DNA of 64,000 nucleotides from Reinekea blandensis MED297 (GTDB lineage: Bacteria > Pseudomonadota > Gammaproteobacteria > Pseudomonadales > Natronospirillaceae): NCBI RefSeq assembly GCF_000153185.1, contig NZ_CH724149.1:324789-388788 (forward strand), read 5' to 3'. The notes under the pieces are model-generated. The model saw only the letters and a program-made list of their open reading frames with translations. It had not been told where the DNA came from and ran no database searches. Positions 29,238 to 37,489 of the stretch are shown piece by piece. The position numbers were made by a program, and so were the translations under genes. How positions within the stretch are numbered: position 1 is the stretch's first letter; every line of letters starts with the position of its first letter.

Positions 29238-30434
29238 ATGATACGGAAACTGACGGTTTTGTTGTTGCTGGGTGTCAGCAGCCTGGTGTTCAGTGCTGAG
29301 TTAACCCTGACGGTCTGGAGCAAACGTCCCGCTCATGTTGCGGTGATGGAGACACTGATCAGAGGCTTTAATGAACGCCATCCGGAGGTGACGGTACAGT
29401 TGGAGTACCTTCCTTATGGCGACTATAACGACCTGTTCAGTTCGACAACGACGCGCCTTCCGGATATCGGCTGGGTTTCAGAAAGCCAGTTCCCTCAGCT
29501 GGTCGAGCGAGGTCTGGCGATTCCATTGATGAGTGCTCTGCAAAACGATGAACGTTATGATCTTGAAGATTACACCTTGGCATCGCTGGAGCAGTTTTCG
29601 CATGAGGGACAACTGCTGGCGGTCCCATTTTCTAACTCCCCCTTTGTTATGTTCTACAATCAGGACCACTTAAATGCGGCCTTGGTTCAGTCATTACGTG
29701 ATGGGCAGTTCGAAAGTTTCCAGACGATGATTGAGGCGGTGTCGGCGCATACCCGAAAGCAGACGGGTGTATATGCTTTTGAAGGCCGGCACGGTGGCTC
29801 GCAACAACGCAGCCGGTCATTCGAATGGGTCAATTTGTTGATTCAATCCGATCTGGGTCCAGATTGGCAACCGGAAGGCTGTGCTTTCAATGATGAAGCC
29901 TTTAAAGCGCTGCTGAACTGGTATCGGGACAGTTATACAAGCTTTGATGTCACCGTCCCGGTGGATCAGGAACGTCAGTTTTTTAAGGGATCAGTTGCCG
30001 TGACCTACGGCCAGATTTCCGATGTGTCTCAGTTACAGACAGTTGATTTTGAGTGGGGCTTGGCACCGATGCCGCAGGGTGCAGAAATGGTTGGGCGTGC
30101 GGGTTTGTTTGTCTCGCAGCACAGTGAACATCAGGCGTTAGCCATTGAGTTCGTAAAATACCTAACCGGGCGGCAGGGTGCGATGGTGATGTCCCGATAC
30201 TTTCCGCCCGCCAGGGCGTCTATTTTAAAATCCATTGAGTTTCTGGGCAGTAACCCAAACCTGGAACCGGTCGATATGTCGGTCGTGGGCCAGGGCATTC
30301 TGAATGGGCAAAGCCTTGTCATGGGGTCGCACGAGACCCGTCTGCAATCCTTAGTGGCTAAGGACTATGCTCAGTTATGGAACCCATCGACCCCTTTGGA
30401 CGCATTGTTAACTCAATGGTGTGCAGCGCCCTGA
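29238..30434 (+). CDS. Second ABC sugar-binding protein
   Basis: A family 1 solute-binding protein, clearly a paralogue of the one at 24667: LTLTVWSKRPAHVAVMETL at the mature start, PDIGWV, AVPFSNSPFVMFYNQ, and YFPPARASILKS. ATG 29238 is chosen because GGGAG lies 8 bases upstream and a signal peptide (ending VFSA) begins there; the frame is open to 29211. The paralogue differs mainly in the middle, consistent with a different ligand or affinity. It follows a strong terminator and has no permease of its own, so it presumably shares the permeases upstream. Confidence 0.88.
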   Translation: MIRKLTVLLLLGVSSLVFSAELTLTVWSKRPAHVAVMETLIRGFNERHPEVTVQLEYLPYGDYNDLFSSTTTRLPDIGWVSESQFPQLVERGLAIPLMSALQNDERYDLEDYTLASLEQFSHEGQLLAVPFSNSPFVMFYNQDHLNAALVQSLRDGQFESFQTMIEAVSAHTRKQTGVYAFEGRHGGSQQRSRSFEWVNLLIQSDLGPDWQPEGCAFNDEAFKALLNWYRDSYTSFDVTVPVDQERQFFKGSVAVTYGQISDVSQLQTVDFEWGLAPMPQGAEMVGRAGLFVSQHSEHQALAIEFVKYLTGRQGAMVMSRYFPPARASILKSIEFLGSNPNLEPVDMSVVGQGILNGQSLVMGSHETRLQSLVAKDYAQLWNPSTPLDALLTQWCAAP

Positions 30435-30447
30435 CACCGGCTTTGGT

Positions 30448-31602
30448 TCAGAACTCATTCAGATTGTGTTGACGGGCCAGCGCCGCATCAACCTGCTGAC
30501 GACAAAAGGCCAGCAGGGTTGTCTGTCGGCAATCTTCGGCCGCCTCATCCAGCCATTGGATGTTTTCTACCGCCTTTGCCCGTGTGTTTTCGTAGGCTTC
30601 GCGTTGACTGTCATCGGTTTCAACGGCAATGAACGCATCCAGCGTAGCGATAGACTGCTGATTACTGACGAACCGAACTGACAGGCGCTCATTTTCAAAT
30701 GTAAAGGGAGCACCGCGGTCTAATGGGTCGGCAACCAGTCCAAAGTGTGCCGACGCCTGATAAGTTTGGGTGTTCATAGACAGCACGGTTTTTGGTGCGC
30801 TTTCGATGTCCTGTGCATACCCGGAAGGGCTGAACAAATAGTCGAACAGTTTTTCCAGTGTGGTTTCACAGTCCGTCATGGCATCGGTTTGGCAGTAACG
30901 TGGGTTTTGATCCAGCAGCTCCTGTAGTCTTGGTGTCATACCGCCCTGCGTGTTGACGTCGATGCTGTAGACGGCGTTCTCGGTCAGTTTGAGCCATTCT
31001 TTGGTTTTCGTTTTGGTTTTGGAATAGAACAGAAAGCGCACTTTAATTTTTGTCACCCACTTCTGATACTCTTCGACCGAACGAAAGTGCAGTCGCGTCG
31101 TTACGTAGATCTCGGAACCCAGTTTGATGTGGTGAATGAAGGCGTCACCACAGGTACTGAGAATCGTCATGGGGTCGGCACCAACCATGGACTGACCCAA
31201 GGGGGTCAGCGTCCGGTTTTCTAATGACAGATCGCGGGCGTCGTAAATCAGTCGAATACTGGAGGAGGCACTGCGTCGGTTTTCGGTGACGCGGGAGCTG
31301 AGCGAAGTACTGACCGAACCGGCAAATAAAATCAGATTGATGCCGCCTTTCACTTTGCCATAGGTTTGTTCGATGAACGCTTCGGCAGTCTGAGAACTGA
31401 GGTAGTTCAGTTCACCGCGAACATTTCCGGTTTCGATCCAATCGCCTTGCAGGCAGGCCTGTCGCATGGTTGCCATATCGCTGTCAAAACCAACGCCCAG
31501 ATGGTCGGGTTGAATCTGGTAGCCCGCGTATTCGGTGGCGTCCAGGGTGCTGGCAAGCATCAACCCGCACAGTGGCAGGCATAGGTTCCTAAACAGTGAC
31601 AT
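30448..31602 (-). CDS. Exported MACPF-like protein C (putative pore-former, divergent)
   Basis: A secreted protein of 384 residues; ATG 31602 has GAGGGA upstream and begins a signal peptide ending LDA. A Ser/Thr-rich amphipathic segment (GSVSTSLSSRVTENRRSASS) comes before CGDAFIHHIKLGSEIYVTT, which resembles the MACPF/CDC signature (GTH(Y/F)-x-x-x-x-x-G-G), and a second strand-rich segment ends in VNTQGGMTPRL. The same layout occurs in the two genes upstream. Fold and function are inferred from motif layout only; membrane pore formation or another surface role is possible. It is the last gene of a five- or six-gene minus-strand run. Eight or so cysteines in the mature part suggest disulfides. 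Confidence 0.55.
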   Translation of the reverse strand: MSLFRNLCLPLCGLMLASTLDATEYAGYQIQPDHLGVGFDSDMATMRQACLQGDWIETGNVRGELNYLSSQTAEAFIEQTYGKVKGGINLILFAGSVSTSLSSRVTENRRSASSSIRLIYDARDLSLENRTLTPLGQSMVGADPMTILSTCGDAFIHHIKLGSEIYVTTRLHFRSVEEYQKWVTKIKVRFLFYSKTKTKTKEWLKLTENAVYSIDVNTQGGMTPRLQELLDQNPRYCQTDAMTDCETTLEKLFDYLFSPSGYAQDIESAPKTVLSMNTQTYQASAHFGLVADPLDRGAPFTFENERLSVRFVSNQQSIATLDAFIAVETDDSQREAYENTRAKAVENIQWLDEAAEDCRQTTLLAFCRQQVDAALARQHNLNEF

Positions 31603-31685
31603 GGTGTCCCTCGCAATTGGCTGGCGGCTGGCAAGTAAACAGTTGGCTCTGTCTGACATAAGGCAAACAGAGCCGTGTGTGGGCC

Positions 31686-33185
31686 TTAGTTTTCGAACGT
31701 CAGACCGTAGGTGGTCAGAGCAAATTCACAGGGTGTCCATTCCACGATGCCATAGTCCGGTTGGCTCGCATCAACAAAAACCGGTGCCCAGCGCAGCTTA
31801 CGATACGACAGGGACAACGGCTCTGAAATCAACCCTCGGTTAGTTGCCTGCTGACGGGCCAGTTCACACTGGTACACCTTGCGTTCCTGGGCGGGAATTT
31901 CCAAACGGCTCCGGTCGTATTCGGCCAGGCATCCTTCCCCGGTAGTGTTGCAGACATTTTGCATTTCTGCCCAGTAGTCTACGCACAGATCTCCGAAAGG
32001 ATGTTTCTGGCAGTATTCCGCCGCGTCGTAATACAGCCAGGCATTTTTGTACGCATCACGTTTGATGGCTTCAATGCCCTGGCGCTGATCGGCCGGCACC
32101 CAGCTTAAATAGGTTGCCAGGATGTCGGCCGCCCGCTGCTCGTCCATCAACGCTTTTTTGTACTTATCGGTCAGTTCATAAAGCAACTGATTTCGTGCAA
32201 AGCTGACTTCCTGATACTCCGGTGCCAGACGTTTAACGTCGGCGGTTGAGCGGTCGTAACGCGTCGTTTTGTAACTGATGACGTTGTAGTCAGAGAGTTG
32301 GTTAAACTGCAGACGGAAATCGTTTTTCGCGTACTGAATGGCCTGACTGAACAGGTCAAAACACGGCTGAGGATTTGCCAGTGAGCAGGTGACGATGTTG
32401 TTGGGGATGATGTGCAGCAACTGAGCAGGCTGCCCACCTTTCTGAATGGCGCGAACGGTGATCTTTACCGACTCTTTGGTTTCTTCATCGAGAAAGTCCA
32501 GTTCGCCCTGTACACTGACCACACCGCCGGCAATATCCACGCCGAGGTAGCCCCCAATGTCCCGCTTGTCCTGACTGTTCAGGTATTCAATGTTCATGTT
32601 AACGAACAGTTGCGCACCGTACTCAATGCTGGTGACAAACTCATCACCGGCGAGCTCCATGAGTTCACTTTGGTAGTCATTGGCAATGGTGTTACCTACT
32701 GGGTTCAGCGTAAAGCCAACGTTGCTGTCTTCCGGTATGAACACTTTCTTTTTCGGTGTGGTGTTCGCCGTAAAGGTGTACGAACTGCTGTACTGCGACT
32801 CGGCCGACTCTTTTGCAATGTGTGCGCCAGCGTTGACCTGTACCACATTAATGGCAACCGATGCATCGACGCTGCCATTCAACGAGCTCAGTATCTCGTC
32901 GTAGCTGGTGTCGGTGTCGTAGGTAAAATTAAACTGAACGCCACCATATTGCTCGGTTACGGTACCGGCAATGGGTTGGTGATTCAGAAACTCTTCGGTT
33001 GCGCTGTTATAGGCTGTACCGAGAATTATGTGATCGTTCACCATGCCTGGAATGGTGCTGCTGAACGTATCCAGCCGTTGCGATTGCAGCGATTGGCGCT
33101 GCGGGACCGTTGTGTCGGCCGCAGAAGTCAGGACGCTGAGCAGACAGGCTGTTGCCAGCAGTCCGGATCGGAATGAAATTGTCAT
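31686..33185 (-). CDS. Exported MACPF-like protein B
   Basis: A 499-residue exported protein with a Sec signal ending TSAA; GGGAGA precedes the ATG. It shares with protein A (34063) an opening VNDHIILGTAYNS, then NGSVDASVAINVVQVNAGAH, and the motif AGDEFVTSIEYGAQLFVNM at about residues 179-197. A strand-rich segment follows (GGYLGVDIAGGVVSVQGELD) ending KGGQPAQLLHIIP. In MACPF/CDC proteins the two membrane-inserting hairpin regions flank such a motif and the second is followed by a GG pair, so I read this as a MACPF-like candidate. The C-terminal 220 residues are helical and Cys-containing, without recognised domain. It is 13 bases downstream of the GEVED gene. Confidence 0.55.
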   Translation of the reverse strand: MTISFRSGLLATACLLSVLTSAADTTVPQRQSLQSQRLDTFSSTIPGMVNDHIILGTAYNSATEEFLNHQPIAGTVTEQYGGVQFNFTYDTDTSYDEILSSLNGSVDASVAINVVQVNAGAHIAKESAESQYSSSYTFTANTTPKKKVFIPEDSNVGFTLNPVGNTIANDYQSELMELAGDEFVTSIEYGAQLFVNMNIEYLNSQDKRDIGGYLGVDIAGGVVSVQGELDFLDEETKESVKITVRAIQKGGQPAQLLHIIPNNIVTCSLANPQPCFDLFSQAIQYAKNDFRLQFNQLSDYNVISYKTTRYDRSTADVKRLAPEYQEVSFARNQLLYELTDKYKKALMDEQRAADILATYLSWVPADQRQGIEAIKRDAYKNAWLYYDAAEYCQKHPFGDLCVDYWAEMQNVCNTTGEGCLAEYDRSRLEIPAQERKVYQCELARQQATNRGLISEPLSLSYRKLRWAPVFVDASQPDYGIVEWTPCEFALTTYGLTFEN

Positions 33186-33198
33186 GGGTGAATCTCCC

Positions 33199-34041
33199 TT
33201 AGTTAACCATCAGGGTGTAGTCTTCGACTTCACCGTATTGAATGTCATAACAGGGGTTGTCATAGCCGCCTGCGATATCCGTCGTAATGCGCAACCGGGT
33301 GAAGCCTGGTGTGGCATCGTCCGGGACAGTCAGATTGAAAGTCACCTCGCCATCGGCAGAGGCTTGATTACGAACGATCATTTCGCCGGCATCATCCAAC
33401 GCGCCGTTACGGTTCCAGTCAGCAAAAACATGCCAGGTACCCGTGATGCGTTCGTGGCTTTTCAGTTCCGTCGCGCTGACTCTGAAACTGTCGCCGCGAT
33501 TGAGCGTCACAATCCGTCCGGAAAAATTAGAGTAGGTTGAGGCGTCGCTGTTGTTTTCGTAGTTACCGATGGTGACCCGGCTGATGGCCAGATAGTCGGA
33601 GCTGGCGGATGTGATGGCACAGTAAGGTTTGTAGTCGAAAGTGGTTTGCAGGCCGATCACCTGATAACCACGTGGAATGGTTTTACAGACCTGATTGGGG
33701 TGCGTACCCGCCACCCAGTTTTCCGGGTTCTCATGGTCTTCATCGCCAAAGGTGAGATATTGCGCATGCGTTTTCAAACGGCCATCTTCAAAAAGCCATG
33801 CGTTTCTGAGGTCATTCATTTTATCGGCAGTTGATGTCGGGTCCGTCACGTCGTACATCCGTTCCCAGGTTTCAATCAGCAGTCCTTCATAACATTTTTG
33901 CAGCCATTGGAAACGTCCGACGGCTTCGATGGGCGTCAGTTGATCGTCCCACTTGCCGTAGTTCGGGTAGTCCTCGGCGGTTGCGACCACACTGGTACCA
34001 ACCAGAGCAGCCCATAGGCAGAGCCATTTAATGAGTTTCAT
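33199..34041 (-). CDS. Secreted GEVED-domain protein
   Basis: A Sec-exported protein of 280 residues (signal ends VVATA; AAGGAA upstream). The C-terminal 140 residues are a GEVED domain: strand-rich, with DWNRNGALDDAGEMIV (a possible calcium-binding loop), then PGFTRLRITTD and the closing IQYGEVEDYTLMVN. The N-terminal half (YPNYGKWDDQLTPIEAV) is not recognised. GEVED domains are found in large bacterial secreted proteins and proteases; the two M4 proteases nearby carry copies too, suggesting a common adhesion or assembly role. It sits between MACPF-like genes A and B with gaps of 21 and 13 bases, so all are probably co-transcribed. Confidence 0.75.
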   Translation of the reverse strand: MKLIKWLCLWAALVGTSVVATAEDYPNYGKWDDQLTPIEAVGRFQWLQKCYEGLLIETWERMYDVTDPTSTADKMNDLRNAWLFEDGRLKTHAQYLTFGDEDHENPENWVAGTHPNQVCKTIPRGYQVIGLQTTFDYKPYCAITSASSDYLAISRVTIGNYENNSDASTYSNFSGRIVTLNRGDSFRVSATELKSHERITGTWHVFADWNRNGALDDAGEMIVRNQASADGEVTFNLTVPDDATPGFTRLRITTDIAGGYDNPCYDIQYGEVEDYTLMVN

Positions 34042-34062
34042 GGGTCAGGTTCCTTAATCCGG

Positions 34063-35322
34063 TTAAAGGGCGCTCAAATCGAGCAGGTCGGCATCGTAAG
34101 TTTGAATGTAGCCACCATCGGTCAGTTCAGTTTCCCGATCCCGACAGTAAGGGCCGTAGGGGTTTCGGTTGCAGTATGCGACCGTGTCGGCATAGAGGTA
34201 GGCGTTGGCCCGTGCTTTATCGACAATGGCTTCAATCTGTTGTTTCTGCGTCGTGCTCAGCGCCGAACCGTAATAGTTCACGATGTTCTCCGCGCGCCGT
34301 TTATCGAGCATTGAAGACACCCAGGCGTCACTGAGCCGATTCATGGTGAGTTTGGTCAGATAGCCGATGTCTTCGTAACCACTGACCGGTGTCAATACGG
34401 CCAGACCCGGACCGGAGGTTTGATAGCGTTGCGTGTACAGCTTGACCGGATTGTATTTGTCCAGCGTTGGGAACTGATTGATGTAATCGGTTTTTAAATA
34501 GGTGACAGTTTCAGAAAACAGATTGAAACAAGGCTCAGGATTGTTCAGCGAGCATTGCATCAAACCATCGGGGATAATTTTTGCCAGCTCCAGTGGATTG
34601 CCGCCTTCCTGCTTGGCCGAGATGGAGATTTTCACTGAGCGTTTGATGTCTTCATCCATCAGGCTCAGATCGCCATCAACGCTGACGATGCCGTTGACAT
34701 CAACCGACAGGTACCCGCCAATACGTCTTTTGTCTTCGGCACTGCGGTACTCCACCTTCATATTGACGATGAGATAAGAACCGTATTCGATGCCGGTGAC
34801 AAACTCATCGCCGAGTTCTTCCGGCTTGTTGCCCGGATAGAGGTTTGCCAGTTCTACGGCCGCTGCGGTTGCCTGGTAGCCGTACTCATTGGCCGGTACC
34901 AGCAATCGTTTTTTTGGTTTCAGATTGATGTAAACAGTGTAGGTACCGGTGTACTCATCGGCCGCATTTTGTGAAGCGTATTGTCCTCCGGCATCGACAC
35001 TGACGGCGGTCAGTTTCACTGAAGCGTCCACACTGCCGTTCACCATGTTCAGCAGTTGTTTGTAACCGGCGTCGAGAGAGAACTGGATTTCCGCCTCGGT
35101 GTTGCCGTAGGTTTCATCGATTTGACCGTTCACACTCTGAAAGCCGTAAAATCCAGCTTTGTCACTGTGATATGCGGTTCCCAGTGGGATGTGATCGTTT
35201 TCGGTCCCTGGAATCTCAGTTGCCGTCGACAGGGATGCGCAACCGGCCAGTCCGATCAGTAAGGCTGAGACGCGACCTGGCAGTGTCCGGCACCAGGGAC
35301 GTTTTCTGTTCAATGTACTCAT
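34063..35322 (-). CDS. Exported MACPF-like lipoprotein A
   Basis: A 419-residue protein with a lipoprotein signal ending LAGC after a long basic n-region; AGGTGA precedes the ATG. It is a clear paralogue of protein B: TENDHIPLGTAYHSD, NGSVDASVKLTAVSVDAGGQ, LGDEFVTGIEYGSYLIVNM, GGYLSVDVNGIVSVDGDL and EGGNPLELAKIIPD. The two differ in anchoring, since A is lipidated and B is not; two-part pore-formers can split roles this way, but that is speculation here. The C-terminal half again is helical (KRRAENIVNYYGSAL). It lies 107 bases after the Hint-domain gene. Confidence 0.58.
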   Translation of the reverse strand: MSTLNRKRPWCRTLPGRVSALLIGLAGCASLSTATEIPGTENDHIPLGTAYHSDKAGFYGFQSVNGQIDETYGNTEAEIQFSLDAGYKQLLNMVNGSVDASVKLTAVSVDAGGQYASQNAADEYTGTYTVYINLKPKKRLLVPANEYGYQATAAAVELANLYPGNKPEELGDEFVTGIEYGSYLIVNMKVEYRSAEDKRRIGGYLSVDVNGIVSVDGDLSLMDEDIKRSVKISISAKQEGGNPLELAKIIPDGLMQCSLNNPEPCFNLFSETVTYLKTDYINQFPTLDKYNPVKLYTQRYQTSGPGLAVLTPVSGYEDIGYLTKLTMNRLSDAWVSSMLDKRRAENIVNYYGSALSTTQKQQIEAIVDKARANAYLYADTVAYCNRNPYGPYCRDRETELTDGGYIQTYDADLLDLSAL

Positions 35323-35429
35323 GGATTCACCTATCAGATAAATGGTTCAACTGCGCTTCCGTCATTGGTGATACCGCGCAGTGTTTAAAGCGGGGCCGGT
35401 CTGGTGACCGGCGCCCTTTGGTGAGCGGA

Positions 35430-37334
35430 TTACTTCAGCGAGTTCAGATAATCCTGATGCCAGGCTTCCGGCAGTTGCTCCAGTGTGGCCTCGACCGTTG
35501 ACGGCGCTTTATCTTTAAACGTCAACGATGACTGATAGCCGAGGTCACCAATGGCAATGCCGTTGGCAAACATCAGCTCGTCGGTTTCATTGGTGCCGGA
35601 GGCAGGTTCCAGTTCCAGGTTATGGACGGTGTCGTTGAACAGCTGCTCTTCAACAGCGGTCACCGTGCTGCTGCCCTGTTGTGTCATCAACTGGTCACCG
35701 GCCTGAACCTCCTCAGCCCAGATGACGCCGCGATTGGAGGTTTGAACCGGATGGGTACGGGTGAGTAAGACGTTGTGACCGAGGTCATCGGTAATGGCAA
35801 TCATCGGTTCGGCTTCATAACCGATAGACGTATCGGTGACCTGCATGGCTTTGCCGTCGGACAGCACCACATCACCAATCATCACGTCTTCGATGGCCTT
35901 CACGGAACCATCGGCCATGGCAATCAGGCTGCCCTTGGCAACACAGCTGTACTCGAAATACAGGAAGGGCAGTTTCTCCTCGAGAACCCACTGGTCGAGT
36001 TCGTCATCGAGGCTCGCGTTTTCAGCGACAAAGACGGTGTCGTAAGGCGGCACAATAACAATACGATCATCGGTTGTGCTTAAGTCACCATCCATATCAA
36101 TGGTGTCCTGTGCCTGTACCCGCAGGCGGATTTCCCACTGTACGTTTTCAAAGCGCTTGAACAACGTCGCCTGAGTGTTATCTGCGCCAACGCCGAATAG
36201 TGCATCTTCCATTGGCACGTCCCAGGTCAGGACAGTAGTGACGTTGCCGAACTCATCGAGGAACGGACGGAAGTTGACGTAATCGACAAACGTCGTTGAA
36301 GGATCGTCAGGGTGTCGCATGTGTGCCCATTCGCCATCGGCATTCGGGTCACCGGCCATAATCCAGACGCCGGTATCGAGACCCTGAATCACACCTTGTC
36401 CGGTTTCGCCCGGAGCATAGACCTTGATGATTTCGTGGATGGTTTCGATGGAACCGGCAATGGGCAGTCGTACCTTCAGTTGCGAGTTGGGTGTGTTGCT
36501 TGGATACATCTGCGGGTAATCGCAGTCACCGTGGTCTCGGTTCAGGCAGATTTTAATATTGTTGTTACCGGCATGGGCCGGTTTTACCACCGGTGCTTCG
36601 ACGGTGAGGGTACCGTTGTCACCATTGGAGGAACTGCGACTCATCAGGGCTTTTGCCAAAATAACGTTTCTGCTGGTGTGGAACTGTCGCTGACCGTCGG
36701 TATCCTGAGTCATGGCGAACGATTCCAGAATAAATTGATCGTCCGGGTCATAGTTGGCGGCGATGTAGTCGGTATCAACATCAGTCAGCGCGATAGAGCG
36801 GTCTGCTTCGCCGGCGTAGGCGCGTTTAGCGCCCGGTTTGCCGATCTGCACTCCGTTGGGATCCTTCAGCACGGTGGTCGTGTATCCGTAGACAAGGTTG
36901 TCAGCGACGTTCACAGTTGCAGCCGCAATCAGTCGGTTCTCCAGCGTAGCCGGATGGGTCACGGTTTTGGGCATGTGCACTGAATGGTGCAACGTAGGGT
37001 CCTGCACCAGCAGGCTTGCTTCGGTGAACAATTGCGGGTTCATCAAGGCCTGTCGCCGGGCTTCTTCAACCATCTTGAAGTGCATTGGCGCTTCGGCAGG
37101 GGTGACGCCAGCATACCGAAGATGTTCCATAATGATCGCGAAATCTTCATTGTTGGCCGGGTTCAGAAAGCCGTTTTGTCCGCGTTGAGCGATGTGTTTG
37201 TAAGTGGCCTCCCGGTCACCCATTGAGGGTTTAACTGAAACGGAGGAATCGCCGGCCAGTGCCGTAGACGTCAGAGTCAGCGCGCTGCCGAGAGCTGCGC
37301 TGGTAATCGCAAGCGCCAGAGTTTTCTTGTTCAT
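35430..37334 (-). CDS. Exported protein with C-terminal Hint (intein/hedgehog-type) domain
   Basis: ATG 37334 starts a signal peptide ending ALAG and has AAAGGA upstream; the frame is open to 37448 without support. Residues about 30-480 are not recognised; they include a Lys/Pro-poor, beta-rich stretch with ICLNRDHGDCDYPQ. From about residue 492 a Hint domain begins with CVAKGSLIAMADGSVKAIED, followed by RTHPVQTS (block B TxxH), WAEEVQAGDQL and FANGIAIGDLGYQ. The usual terminal His-Asn of splicing inteins is absent. Self-cleavage at the Cys, releasing or attaching the upstream part, would fit the family; the target is unknown. It lies 155 bases after the M4 protease and leads the MACPF-like genes. 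Confidence 0.7.
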   Translation of the reverse strand: MNKKTLALAITSAALGSALTLTSTALAGDSSVSVKPSMGDREATYKHIAQRGQNGFLNPANNEDFAIIMEHLRYAGVTPAEAPMHFKMVEEARRQALMNPQLFTEASLLVQDPTLHHSVHMPKTVTHPATLENRLIAAATVNVADNLVYGYTTTVLKDPNGVQIGKPGAKRAYAGEADRSIALTDVDTDYIAANYDPDDQFILESFAMTQDTDGQRQFHTSRNVILAKALMSRSSSNGDNGTLTVEAPVVKPAHAGNNNIKICLNRDHGDCDYPQMYPSNTPNSQLKVRLPIAGSIETIHEIIKVYAPGETGQGVIQGLDTGVWIMAGDPNADGEWAHMRHPDDPSTTFVDYVNFRPFLDEFGNVTTVLTWDVPMEDALFGVGADNTQATLFKRFENVQWEIRLRVQAQDTIDMDGDLSTTDDRIVIVPPYDTVFVAENASLDDELDQWVLEEKLPFLYFEYSCVAKGSLIAMADGSVKAIEDVMIGDVVLSDGKAMQVTDTSIGYEAEPMIAITDDLGHNVLLTRTHPVQTSNRGVIWAEEVQAGDQLMTQQGSSTVTAVEEQLFNDTVHNLELEPASGTNETDELMFANGIAIGDLGYQSSLTFKDKAPSTVEATLEQLPEAWHQDYLNSLK

Positions 37335-37489
37335 GGGTCTGTCCTTTGAGATTGAGTGAGTTTCCGGTCCGCTCTGAGCCGTTCGCCACAGGCTACCGGA
37401 GCGGTAGCCTCGTAAAACAAAAGGTTCAGAGCTTTCCTGGTATTCCATGCCGGACGCACTGCCTGAGTGTCCGGACCGGTGGAATTCAA

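Noticed and set aside
32412-33176. Plus-strand open frame of 254 codons within the MACPF-like B gene
   Set aside because: Antisense shadow; the minus-strand gene has a signal peptide, ribosome-binding site and paralogues.
36312-36983. Plus-strand open frame of 223 codons within the Hint-protein gene
   Set aside because: Antisense shadow of a well-supported exported protein; no domain or start signal.
35430-37334. Hint domain read as a splicing intein inside a host protein
   Set aside because: No terminal His-Asn and no C-extein resembling a conserved protein, so protein splicing is not supported.
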